The notes beneath the pieces were generated by a model. The model had not been told where the DNA came from. It did no database searches and worked only from the letters and a program-made list of their open reading frames with translations. A program made the position numbers and the translations under genes. Below are positions 1-8,189 of a stretch of 32,571 nucleotides of DNA, piece after piece (position 1 is the stretch's first letter; every line of letters begins with the position of its first letter). The stretch is from Nitrospinota bacterium (GTDB taxonomy: Bacteria > Nitrospirota > Nitrospiria > Nitrospirales > UBA8639), in contig JACZVJ010000025.1 of assembly GCA_022572725.1 (NCBI GenBank), positions 1 to 32,571 of the forward strand. The letters run 5' to 3'.

Positions 1-516
1 TACTGGTTTTCCCAACGATAATTCGGAGATATACGATTCCGTTGGGCCAGATTGGTTTCTCTGGCTTCTAGGAAAGATCGGTGGAAATACAGGAAACTTT
101 ACAGGTTTCTGGAGCAAGAGGGTCATCCCTCATTCAAAGGAATAGTAAGCCTGGGCAAGTATTGTGCTCAGGTTGTGATCAACCAAATCACTTTGCAGCC
201 GATTCAAGTCTATTCCAGCCAAATTAGGTTTAGTAACTAGAGCTTTGATGAAGTTGGCTTTGGTGAGTTGGAGTTGGGTGAAATAAGGGGTCAGAAACGG
301 TTTCGTAAACCCCGGGTCAGAGACCTATGTCAATTAAAATGCAAGCCTGGCGGGTCCGCAAAACATCTCTTTAATGGACAGCCTTAACCCCTTCCCGAAA
401 CCCCGAATTTTCAGACATTTTCGAAGACCCCATTTTGACAGGATTTATGGACAATGGATTTTAAGTCCAAGAGGGGTATTTGCCCGTTTGAGCCTACAAA
501 GGAGATCTTAGAGAAC
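1..516. other. Gene-poor stretch
   Basis: I see no convincing gene here. A 62-codon frame with a TTG start (52-240) has no clear ribosome binding site and no recognisable family. Around 288-327 there are two short GGGTCAGA-type words on either side of a run containing GGTTTCGTAAACC, which may be a worn repeat. The stretch ends at the decayed copper-ATPase tail. Confidence 0.5.
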
Positions 517-667
517 TCAGAGAGCCACCCTCCGCAAACGTAAGGCGTTGGCAATCACCGACACCGAGCTGAAGGTCATGACCACACTGGCAATGATGGG
601 GCCGACGGAAAAAGGGACCTTCTGATTGTATGGGTAGGACTTGTAGAAAGAAGCCGAGGAATCCGAA
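517..667 (-). pseudogene. Decayed 3' end of a copper P-type ATPase (remnant 1)
   Basis: Read on the minus strand, 609 down to the stop codon at 517-519 encodes PIIASVVMTFSSVSVIANAL followed by RLRRVAL and a stop. This closely matches the C-terminus of the intact ATPase at 16342-18831, which reads [20 protein letters not shown] then RLRRADL. Upstream (about 608-667) the similarity continues weakly in a different frame, with a hydrophobic stretch ending in GPFF where the intact protein has YPFF, so a frameshift lies near 608-612. No other part of the ATPase is visible upstream; the selW-like gene ends 20 bases away. This is a gene tail, not a functional gene. I am confident of the homology and less sure of the exact ends. 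Confidence 0.8.
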
Positions 668-686
668 TTTCTGCTCTAGAAATTTC

Positions 687-965
687 CTATTTGTCGGAAT
701 GACCGAGATCTTTTCCCGGGGCAATACGGTCTCGAATCAATTGCTTTAACTCCTTCGACTCCGGGAAGTGCCCTCGCTCCTGGCGAGACCAGATCGTTTC
801 TCCCTGAACCCGCACCTCAAACACCCCACCGGTTCCCGGGACCAAAGCTACTTCTCCCAACTCCGACTCAAACGTGGTCAACAACTCTTGAGCCATCCAC
901 GCCGCCCGTAACAGCCAGCGACATTGGGTGCAATATTCGATTTCCACGCGTGGTCGATTGCTCAT
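687..965 (-). CDS. SelW/SelT/SelH (Rdx) family thioredoxin-like protein, CXXC form
   Basis: A 92-residue protein of the Rdx family, the size of prokaryotic SelW homologues. It starts with a beta-strand (VEIEY) leading directly into Cys12-Thr-Gln-Cys15, the position of the family's CXXU/CXXC redox motif; here both are cysteines, so no selenocysteine machinery is needed. A second conserved block, GTGGVFEVRVQGETIWSR, matches the family's G-x-FEV...G..iwsR region. The family is thought to act in cytoplasmic thiol redox chemistry, but its partner is unknown and nothing nearby shows one. The start ATG follows an AGGG-type site in a short non-coding gap. The gene stands alone, with an ATPase tail remnant just downstream. 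Family assignment is firm; physiological role is not. Confidence 0.88.
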   Translation of the reverse strand: MSNRPRVEIEYCTQCRWLLRAAWMAQELLTTFESELGEVALVPGTGGVFEVRVQGETIWSRQERGHFPESKELKQLIRDRIAPGKDLGHSDK

Positions 966-1110
966 AGTGCACTACCCTTTTGTTGTTTCCGATCCGCCTT
1001 CCGGCGCTGGCCAGACTAGTCAGCTTTTCTGAACAAGAGAGGGCGACCTGAAGGCCGCCACCATTGATTCTTGCTCTTTCCGCCCTACGGATTCTTGTCC
1101 AACCTCCAGG

Positions 1111-2070
1111 TTAATATGGTGGCCGGCTGTTGCTGAGGCACAGATCGACCAGGTCGTCCAGACGCGCGGTCCCGGCACACATCACGGTGTCCGCGCCACC
1201 CCAGTAAATCTTTACGCCGCCGTCGTCATCCGCGACCGCACCGCAGGTAAAGACGACGTTGTGGACGTAGCCCGTGATCTCCCAGGGATCCTCTGGGGCC
1301 AGCACCCATTCGTCTGAGACGCCGATAATCTTCGCGGGGTTGGCGAGATCATGCAGCGCCACGCCGAGGCGATAGACCGCCCCGTCCATGGTCTCGAATA
1401 CCCCGTGGTAGATGCTGAGCCAGCCGCGCTCAGTGCGAATCGGGGGCGCACCGGGACCGATCTTCGACTCGTCCCAGTGATAGGGCACCGGTTTCATCAC
1501 CACCTCGGAATCGCCCCAGTGCACCAGGTCCGGCGACCATGACAGCCACACGGACCAGGGGCTGATCTCCGAATGGGGACGGTCCAGGCGGGCGTAACGG
1601 CCATTGAACCGCTCTGGGAAGATGACGATGTTGCGCATGTCCGCCTGCGTGATCAGTGCAACCCGCTCGACGGATCGAAAGTCCCGGGTCCTCGCCAGCC
1701 CGATACGCACACCGTGGCGTGAATAGGCGCTGTAGGTAATCAGGTATTCCCCGTCAATACACGAGACTCTGGGATCCTCTACTCCGAAGGCCTCGTATTC
1801 TGCAAATGCTCCTTCTGTCGACGGAATCATGAATGGTTCCGTTCCGGCCGTGAACTTGAACCCATCTTCACTCTCGGCGATCCCGATGATCGACCGACCA
1901 CTGCGCAGGTGGGATCGAAACAGCATGATGTAGCGCCCGTCGTGCCGTGCGATGCCGGCGTTGTGCACGGTCTCCACCGGATAGGGGATATCGTCCCTGG
2001 TGAGGATCGGGTTGGTCGGGCAGCGTTTGATCACCGGCCGAGTGTTACCAATGTTACGGGGAGCGGCCAT
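1111..2070 (-). CDS. GH130 family glycosidase/phosphorylase (short form)
   Basis: A 319-residue protein with the five-bladed beta-propeller signatures of GH130, whose members phosphorolyse (or in some subfamilies hydrolyse) beta-mannosides. Visible motifs are VEDPR at about residues 97-101 with the family-conserved acidic residue, GAPPIRTERGWLSIYHGV, GYVHNVVFTCGA and YWGGADT near the C-terminus. There is no signal peptide, so it should act in the cytoplasm on an internal or imported oligosaccharide. The start ATG has a strong GGAGG six bases upstream and lies inside the last codons of the GT4-cupin gene (17-base overlap), so the two are translationally coupled. Its length fits the short GH130 phosphorylases. 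The exact donor and acceptor sugars cannot be told from sequence; mannose linked to glucose, mannose or N-acetylglucosamine are all known in the family. Confidence 0.88.
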   Translation of the reverse strand: MAAPRNIGNTRPVIKRCPTNPILTRDDIPYPVETVHNAGIARHDGRYIMLFRSHLRSGRSIIGIAESEDGFKFTAGTEPFMIPSTEGAFAEYEAFGVEDPRVSCIDGEYLITYSAYSRHGVRIGLARTRDFRSVERVALITQADMRNIVIFPERFNGRYARLDRPHSEISPWSVWLSWSPDLVHWGDSEVVMKPVPYHWDESKIGPGAPPIRTERGWLSIYHGVFETMDGAVYRLGVALHDLANPAKIIGVSDEWVLAPEDPWEITGYVHNVVFTCGAVADDDGGVKIYWGGADTVMCAGTARLDDLVDLCLSNSRPPY

Positions 2071-3403
2071 AGTCGTCCTCCAACCGAATAATGTCGTCTT
2101 CTCCGAAATAGTCCCCCATCTGGACTTCTACAAAGACCAGCGGGATGTTGCCAGGGTTCATGATTCTGTGTACCGCACCCTTGGGTATGTCCACGGACTG
2201 CCCCGGCTTGAGCAGGGTCTCCTGTTCCCCGACCGTGACCAGGGCCACGCCGCTGACCACGGTCCAGTGCTCTGCACGGTGCCGGTGCTTCTGGAGACTC
2301 AGCCGCTTGCCCGGCTGGACGATGATCTCTTTGACCTTGTGATCGTCACGTTCGAGGAGGTTTTCGTAATGTCCCCACGGTCGGTGGTTCTCCCGGTCGT
2401 CGAGAATCCTCTGGTAGACGTCCAGGTATCGACGCGCCATGTGCTGGCAGGTGAAGCGTTCCTCCACCTCGTCCCGGCAGGCGCGCCGGTCGAGTGAGTC
2501 AATCCTGCCCACCGCATGAACGGCTGCGTTCACATCTGCCACGATAAATCCCGTGCCGCCGTCGCGAATGAGTTCCGACATTGACCCACGCCCAAATGCG
2601 ATCACCGGCGTGCCACAGGCCATGGACTCGACCACGCTCAGTCCGAAGGGCTCGTCGAAGTGGATCAGGTGCAACAACGCCAGCGCACCGCCCAGAACCT
2701 CTTGTCTTTTTTCCGGCCCGACGGAGCCGATGTATTTCACACCGGATCCATCGATGTGCGGCTCAACGTGTTCCTTGAAGTACACCTCGTCGTGCACGAT
2801 TCCCGCGATCACGAGCGGGATGCCAGTCCTGCGCGCCACCTCAATGGCTTCGTGGACACCCTTGTCGGGGTGGATGCGCCCGAAGAACAACAGGTAGCTT
2901 CCTGCATTTTCCCGATAGGGAAATTGGGCAAGATCGATGCCATGATGGATGGTTGCGATATAACCGAGTTCACGACACTTGTCGGCCTCACTGATAGCCA
3001 CGTAGTATGTCCGCTTGCTGTACTTTTGATAAACTGGCAAAATTGACGACGAAGAGAATCCATGTATGGTCGTGACGATCGGTGTATCGGTAAAACCACT
3101 GTAACTGAGCGGCAAAAAATCGAACTGGTTGTGAATCAGATCGAATTCATCCGCTCGCCTGAATACCTCTGCTATATGCAGGCACTCCCATACCTTTGGA
3201 TTGATCGAGGGGTCTTCTGAGTAGGGTCGTTCGCACACCCAGGCGAGTGTGCCACGGGTGAGGGAATCCCCGGTCGCAAACAGTGTCACATCTACACCCA
3301 TCGCCACCAACTGTTCCGTCAGGAGGCTGACCACGTTTTCCCAAGGCCCATAATGATGCGGTGGTGTACGCCAGGACAGGGGACTTAACATCGCAATCTT
3401 CAT
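2054..3403 (-). CDS. GT4 glycosyltransferase fused to a phosphomannose-isomerase-type cupin
   Basis: A 449-residue two-domain protein. Residues 1 to about 335 are a GT-B fold glycosyltransferase of family 4: an N-terminal KIAMLSP strand, a HHYGP glycine loop, the second-domain strand LLFFGRIHPDKG and the nucleotide-sugar E-x7-E motif EPFGLSVVE at 251-259. Residues 341-449 are a complete cupin of the type found at the C-terminus of bifunctional mannose-1-phosphate guanylyltransferase/mannose-6-phosphate isomerase (AlgA/ManC). It begins RPWGHYENL, carries the metal-binding block Q371-x-H-x-H-R-x-E-H379-W and ends with the GEDDIIRLEDDYGR signature. The guanylyltransferase domain is absent. If the cupin is active, the protein would interconvert fructose-6-phosphate and mannose-6-phosphate and also transfer a sugar; this pairing is inference. 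It is the first gene of a minus-strand pair with the short GH130, read away from the divergent promoter region at 3404-3715. Confidence 0.87.
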   Translation of the reverse strand: MKIAMLSPLSWRTPPHHYGPWENVVSLLTEQLVAMGVDVTLFATGDSLTRGTLAWVCERPYSEDPSINPKVWECLHIAEVFRRADEFDLIHNQFDFLPLSYSGFTDTPIVTTIHGFSSSSILPVYQKYSKRTYYVAISEADKCRELGYIATIHHGIDLAQFPYRENAGSYLLFFGRIHPDKGVHEAIEVARRTGIPLVIAGIVHDEVYFKEHVEPHIDGSGVKYIGSVGPEKRQEVLGGALALLHLIHFDEPFGLSVVESMACGTPVIAFGRGSMSELIRDGGTGFIVADVNAAVHAVGRIDSLDRRACRDEVEERFTCQHMARRYLDVYQRILDDRENHRPWGHYENLLERDDHKVKEIIVQPGKRLSLQKHRHRAEHWTVVSGVALVTVGEQETLLKPGQSVDIPKGAVHRIMNPGNIPLVFVEVQMGDYFGEDDIIRLEDDYGRSP

Positions 3404-3715
3404 GAAGGACCTACCTGCAAGACTCCTATACGCGGTGAGGTGGTGTTGTTAATAATCAGGAACAACTGTCCGACATAGTAACACGATGAGTTGGGCGGCC
3501 GACGGGAGAAGGAAACCCATGCCTGGTATCGGATGGGAACAACCACACGTTCCTGCACTATTGGATTGGCCAGGCATGTCGCCGGTGATGCCGTTGAAGG
3601 CCATCGTGCCTTGCAAAGAAAATGTTCATCGTATCATTAATTCAACTATTATACAGTGCGGATTGCAATGCAAGCTGCATCAGATGGAGAGGCCTCGTTC
3701 CGGGTTGACACAGGG
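3404..3715. promoter_or_regulatory. Divergent intergenic region between the two arms of the glycan module
   Basis: About 310 bases separate the GT4-cupin gene (leftward) from the long GH130 gene (rightward), so promoters for both should lie here. For the rightward gene a TATTAT -10-like hexamer sits at 3647-3652, with only a weak GTTCAT 17 bases upstream. A start near 3659 would leave a leader of about 57 bases, which argues against the GTG at 3656 as the true start codon. The stretch around 3440-3480 is AT-rich. I see no clear operator repeat. Confidence 0.35.
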
Positions 3716-5227
3716 ATGATGGAAACCAAACCTATCCCCCCCACTCTCCTTGCACGGCGCAAGGCGATCGTGATGAATGTGAAGATGGGCCGCGTCATTA
3801 CCCGACCCTATTTGCCTGTCGGTGAAGGACGTATCCGAAACGTCATCAACCGGGTGTTGAACCTGGACGAGGACCAGGCGTGTACGATACTGGAAACCAT
3901 CTTCCATGATTTCTCCCACCGTCACCGGGACTTCAGGGAGACGTTGGAGCGAAATTTCGAAAGAGTGGTCGGCTATATACCGGGTGTCGACAACCTGTCG
4001 AAACAACGGCGGCTTTTGATCGGCGCGTACTTTACCGCGGAATACTCTGTGGAGGCGGCGGCGTTGTTCAATCCCTCCATTGTGCGGTTTCCGAGTCAAG
4101 AAACGGATCCTGAAGGATCCTGCCGTTTCATTATGAGCTTCCGTGCCACCGGTGAAGGGCACATCTCATCCATCGAGTTTCGCAGCGGAATTATCGATAC
4201 GAACAACGATATCTACTTCGATCCCCTGAGCGACTATGTCGAAACTCCCGACATCCATCCCAATCCAAGCTATGACCGGCACCAGTTCCGGCTGAAACTC
4301 CAGGAAATGGGGGCGAGTAACCAGGTGACACAATGGCTCCTCAGCGAACTGTCGGACAAATTCACCTTCCACGACCTCCAGGGAAAGATCGCCGAACTCT
4401 GGAGCATCGACCATTTCACACCACAGGAGAAAGCGGGTGGCATCGAAATGGCGATGTGGCTGGCGCAATCCAATTACCAGATCTTCTTTCGCAAGGAGCA
4501 TCCGGTTTCCGAGCGGGTGATCTTTCCCGTGTCGGAATCCGAGCGCAAGGGAATCGAGGATGCCCGTTTCGTGCGTTTCGTTGATAATGACGGCACCGTG
4601 ACCTACTACGCCACCTATACCGCGTACAACGGAGAGACGATCCTGCCGCACCTCATTGAGACTGGAGACTTCTGCTCATTCAAGGTCACGACACTGAACG
4701 GAACACAGGCGCAGGACAAAGGAATGGCCCTGTTCCCGAGAAAGATCCGGGGACAGTACGCCATGCTGTCGCGCCAGGGTGGAGAGAACAACATGATCAT
4801 GTTCTCGGACAATCTGTACTTCTGGGAGAAGGCCCAAATTTTGCAAGAGCCTACGTTTCCATACGAATTCTTACAAATGGGGAACTGCGGCTCTCCCATC
4901 GAGACGCCTGAGGGTTGGCTGGTTTTGACCCACGGGGTTGGCCCGATGCGGACATACAGCATCGGAATCGAGTTGCTGGACCTGGAAGATCCGACCCGGA
5001 TAATCAGCCGGATCAAAGAGCCGATCCTGGTGCCGAACGAACATGACCGTGAGGGGTACGTCCCTAACGTGGTGTACAGTTGCGGTGCAATAATCTACCA
5101 GGACGAATTGATCATCCCGTACGCCTCGGGCGACCAGCGCTGCGGCATAGCGACTCTGCCGGTACCGCAGGTGATGGCCAGGCTGGCACAGAATTCCACC
5201 GATCCCATCCCGATGACAGCCCCATAG
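3716..5227 (+). CDS. GH130 family protein, long form with helical N-terminal extension
   Basis: A 503-residue protein from the chosen ATG. The C-terminal two-thirds carry GH130 propeller motifs: GIEDARFVRF with the family acidic residue at about 280-283, YATYTAYNG, GSPIETPEGWLVLTHGV, GYVPNVVYSCGAII and IPYASGDQRCGIA. The first roughly 240 residues are a mostly helical extension beginning near KMGRVITRPYLP. That places it in a different GH130 subgroup from the short protein at 1111-2070. The frame extends upstream to a GTG at 3656, but that lies on the probable transcription start, and the conserved sequence begins after the ATG pair at 3716-3721. There is no signal peptide. It is transcribed divergently from the GT4-cupin/GH130 pair and converges with the large GT4 gene, 22 bases away. 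Phosphorylase versus hydrolase cannot be decided from sequence alone. Confidence 0.85.
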   Translation: MMETKPIPPTLLARRKAIVMNVKMGRVITRPYLPVGEGRIRNVINRVLNLDEDQACTILETIFHDFSHRHRDFRETLERNFERVVGYIPGVDNLSKQRRLLIGAYFTAEYSVEAAALFNPSIVRFPSQETDPEGSCRFIMSFRATGEGHISSIEFRSGIIDTNNDIYFDPLSDYVETPDIHPNPSYDRHQFRLKLQEMGASNQVTQWLLSELSDKFTFHDLQGKIAELWSIDHFTPQEKAGGIEMAMWLAQSNYQIFFRKEHPVSERVIFPVSESERKGIEDARFVRFVDNDGTVTYYATYTAYNGETILPHLIETGDFCSFKVTTLNGTQAQDKGMALFPRKIRGQYAMLSRQGGENNMIMFSDNLYFWEKAQILQEPTFPYEFLQMGNCGSPIETPEGWLVLTHGVGPMRTYSIGIELLDLEDPTRIISRIKEPILVPNEHDREGYVPNVVYSCGAIIYQDELIIPYASGDQRCGIATLPVPQVMARLAQNSTDPIPMTAP

Positions 5228-5249
5228 GCAGTTGGGGTCACATCGATTT

Positions 5250-7595
5250 CTACGACGCCTCGCGGGCCTCCAATTGGGTAGGCTCTCCTTCCTGTGTGAC
5301 ACGATCCAAGCCGCGGTGGTTGTAAGCGGTGAGCAGCGCCATGAGCCAGCAAAGAGAGGACTCTGCCCCCTGATTTTCATTCGCGCCATGCGCTTCCAGT
5401 CCATCCCGGCAACCCCCGGTGGAGTGGTCGTAGAGCGGAACCCTCAGGTCGTTCTCCCCTTGGTACCAGTTGAGACACCGGTAAGCCTCAGTGATCCAAT
5501 CCTCGTCCCGCGTGCAGTTGAATGCCTCAATGCAGGCGTCCACCATCGCTGCCGCCTCGATGGGCTGTTGATCGAAACGCGCCTTTTCGCCGTCCCTGGC
5601 AAACCACCCCTGGTTGCCGATAGCGGTGAAATGGCGGCCTATCTCATCGGTCTGAACCTTCTTCAGCCAATCGAGCGCACGCAGACCCATCTCTAGCATT
5701 TCGTGGTCTGGAAGCCATTGCCCGGAAAGCAGCAAAGCCTGTGGCAGCCGGGCGTTGTCGTAGGTCAGGATATCCTCACACCAGGGCCAGTCTTCGGTGG
5801 CGGAATCCCTGAACTGTTCCATGAGCCGGTCGGAGAGTATCTTGCGCATCCTTCTCGCCCGACTGTCCCCACTGTAGCGGCAAAGATACGCATGAATACC
5901 GATGATGGCGAAGGCGATCGCCCGCGGGTGTGTGAAATGTTCGGTGGTCCCCAGCGCACGATGGAACAGGTCTACCGCAAAACCCACCTGTCCCTTATCC
6001 CGATCCAAAGCCACCGCGACGCCCAGCCCCCACACCGCGCGACCGTGGGAATCCTCCGAGCCTGCTTCCTCGAGCCAGCGATGATCAAAGGACATGAAGT
6101 TGCGGAACCGGCCAGTCTGATCATTGAAGGCATGGCCCAGAAAACTCAGGTACACGGTGGCAAGGTCGCTCAGCGAGGAATTCAAAGGTTGGAGGCCCTG
6201 TGCCATGACGGCGACAATCAACGCACGGGCATTGTCGTCCACGCAATAGCCGTGCGTCCGGTCTGGAACCGTGTACTTGGAGTGCTGAAGAATGCCCGTT
6301 CCATCGGTCATCCGGCGCACATGGTCCAGCTTGATCTCTGGTAGCCGTTGCTGGCGTAGTCCGAGGGTCTCCAGTCTCCGTACGGGTACGATCTTCCGCA
6401 ATCGCTGGCGTTTGGCTTCCACGAAGGCCTCGAGATAGCGGCGGCCTACGTTGCTCCAGACCATTCTTCGACCGTAGTCATAGGCTCTCTTCTGTATGGC
6501 GCGGAGCTCGTCGGGATGGTCCAGGAGGTCGATAACCTCCCGTGCGAGGTGAACGTGATCTCGGAACGGAACCAACCTGCCCCGACCGTCGGCGAGCAGC
6601 TCTTGAGCGTGCCAGTAAGGTGTGGAGACCACTGCTTTGCCCATCCCAAACGCATAGGCGAGCGAACCGGATATAATCTGCGCCTCGTTCAGGTACGGGG
6701 TGACATAAATATCTGCAGCCCCAATAAACTCCCGCAGGTCCTCGTCGGCCATGAAACGGTCGTGGAAGACAATGTGGTCCGCGACACCGAGCTTTTTCGC
6801 GCGCAGGTGAAGGCCGATTCGGTAGTCCTCCCCCTGTTCTGCCTTGAGGTGCGGATGGGTGGCGCCTACAACCAAGTAAATGACCTGTGGGTGGGCCTTC
6901 AGAATCTCCGGCAGGGCATCGATCACCGCCTCAATGCCCTTCCCCGGTGAAAGCAGGCCGGATGTCAGGATGACTCTCCTTCCCAATACGCTGAACTTTT
7001 CCTTGTAGGCGTCGGATCCAACGAACGGGACGTCAGGAATGCCATGGTGAATCAGGATAATTTTCTCCTCCGGCACCTTGTAGATCTCGCGTAGGAATTC
7101 GATTGACCGTTCACTCATTACAACCAGCCGGTCGGAGAATTCGGAGAGTTGCATCATGATGTGCCGGTCCTGAAGGGTCGGATCCTTCAGGATCGTGTGC
7201 AAAGTCGTCACGACGGGGATCTTGAGGTCGCGCAACAGCTCGATGATGAAGCTGCCCCGCTGGCCGCCGAATATGCCGTATTCATGCTGGAGACAGATCA
7301 CGTCCACCTGGTTGAGGTTGAGCAGATCAGCCGCCAGGCTATATTCGCTCAGGAGGCTCTGATTGACCTCGAACCGCACCTGAGACGGATAGGGATAGCC
7401 TTCAGGCCGGTCGTTCATCGCGACCACCCAACAAATTTTGTCCGGTGCATTCAGGGCGATGGAGTCAAGAAGATGCGAGGTGAACGTGGCGATGCCACAC
7501 TGCCTGGGGAGGTAGTTGCCGATGAGAACGACGTCCTTAAGTGTCTCCCATTCCGGCGGTGAGTCTGTCGTACTGAGAGATTCCATTGATGCCAT
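5250..7595 (-). CDS. Large GT4 glycosyltransferase with C-terminal alpha/alpha-type domain
   Basis: A 781-residue protein. Residues about 20-395 are a GT-B fold family 4 glycosyltransferase: GNYLPRQCGIATFTSHLL at the N-terminus (the CGIA loop common in this group), LQHEYGIFGG, HHGIPDV, TSGLLSPGKGIEAV and the donor-site region YLNEAQIISGSLAYAFG near 301-317. Residues about 420-770 form a helical domain with HGYCVDDNARALI, W..D.LTYDNARLPQALL and ...QPIEAAAMVDAC. These motifs suggest an alpha/alpha toroid, a fold shared by many glycan-active enzymes, so a second catalytic or glycan-binding role is possible but unproven. No signal peptide or membrane segment is seen, so it is probably cytoplasmic. 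The ATG at 7595 has only a weak ribosome site; a second ATG lies three codons in. The gene converges with the long GH130 and completes the module. Confidence 0.85.
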   Translation of the reverse strand: MASMESLSTTDSPPEWETLKDVVLIGNYLPRQCGIATFTSHLLDSIALNAPDKICWVVAMNDRPEGYPYPSQVRFEVNQSLLSEYSLAADLLNLNQVDVICLQHEYGIFGGQRGSFIIELLRDLKIPVVTTLHTILKDPTLQDRHIMMQLSEFSDRLVVMSERSIEFLREIYKVPEEKIILIHHGIPDVPFVGSDAYKEKFSVLGRRVILTSGLLSPGKGIEAVIDALPEILKAHPQVIYLVVGATHPHLKAEQGEDYRIGLHLRAKKLGVADHIVFHDRFMADEDLREFIGAADIYVTPYLNEAQIISGSLAYAFGMGKAVVSTPYWHAQELLADGRGRLVPFRDHVHLAREVIDLLDHPDELRAIQKRAYDYGRRMVWSNVGRRYLEAFVEAKRQRLRKIVPVRRLETLGLRQQRLPEIKLDHVRRMTDGTGILQHSKYTVPDRTHGYCVDDNARALIVAVMAQGLQPLNSSLSDLATVYLSFLGHAFNDQTGRFRNFMSFDHRWLEEAGSEDSHGRAVWGLGVAVALDRDKGQVGFAVDLFHRALGTTEHFTHPRAIAFAIIGIHAYLCRYSGDSRARRMRKILSDRLMEQFRDSATEDWPWCEDILTYDNARLPQALLLSGQWLPDHEMLEMGLRALDWLKKVQTDEIGRHFTAIGNQGWFARDGEKARFDQQPIEAAAMVDACIEAFNCTRDEDWITEAYRCLNWYQGENDLRVPLYDHSTGGCRDGLEAHGANENQGAESSLCWLMALLTAYNHRGLDRVTQEGEPTQLEAREAS

Positions 7596-7922
7596 TTTTG
7601 ACTGAAAACGTTGTGCAGGTGTGTGAACGATTGGACCTTGATACGCGAGTAGCCGAAGGCCACCGAAACTGTGTACCGTAGGTGGCCCTGGCAGCCTCTA
7701 TTGTACATGATTTCAAGGTGATTGACCTATCCGAGTATCTCATGTGTGCAGGCGGGGCCTGATCAACTTATCGACCGGAAGGCCTTGTGTCCCTGTCAGT
7801 GGCGAATTACGAATTCTCCTGTAAAAACAATCGCTTGAGCAGCATGATTCCCGATGGTAGTGGGTTCTTGCCAGAGAAGACACAAATCTACACACTCATT
7901 TCAATATCCAGACGGAGGCCTA
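7596..7922. other. Intergenic stretch before the toxin-antitoxin remnant
   Basis: I see no gene. It must hold the promoter of the large GT4 gene (leftward), where a TACAAT hexamer on the minus strand near 7704-7709 is a possible -10, and that of the antitoxin gene (rightward). Base composition falls from the GC-rich glycan module to the AT-richer region to the right. The last 12 bases contain the antitoxin ribosome site GGAGG. Confidence 0.4.
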
Positions 7923-8189
7923 ATGAACAACGCCATTCCCCTAAAAGAAGCACGCCAAAAGTTTTCCAGGTTGGTTGACCGGGCAGATCGGCAATCGGAA
8001 AGGTTTGTGGTCACCAAAAATGGGACTCCCAGAGCTGTGCTTATGAGTGCAGAGGAATGTGAAAGTTGGGTAGAAAGCTTGGAATTGATGCCCAACCCCA
8101 AAGCCGTCAAAACTTTGGAGCAAGGATTAAAGGAAGCCAAATCTAGAAAGGTGGCATCATTTAAAGAAGTGTTTGGCGAAGAGCTGTGA
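7923..8189 (+). CDS. Phd/YefM family antitoxin
   Basis: An 88-residue protein. The first 55 residues match the Phd/YefM DNA-binding antitoxin fold: IPLKEARQKFSRLVDRA followed by RFVVTKNGTPRAVLMSAEE, the typical strand-turn-strand of the family. The remaining acidic and lysine-rich tail (ending SFKEVFGEEL) is the part that usually wraps and neutralises the toxin. The ATG at 7923 has GGAGG five bases upstream; a longer frame from 7854 lacks such a site and is not used. Such proteins normally bind their own promoter and repress it together with the toxin. The downstream toxin frame overlaps its stop codon by four bases but is broken by stop codons, so this antitoxin appears to be orphaned. Confidence 0.87.
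   Translation: MNNAIPLKEARQKFSRLVDRADRQSERFVVTKNGTPRAVLMSAEECESWVESLELMPNPKAVKTLEQGLKEAKSRKVASFKEVFGEEL

Noticed and set aside
52-240. 62-codon plus-strand frame near the window start
   Set aside because: TTG start, no clear ribosome site, no recognisable domain, and next to decayed sequence.
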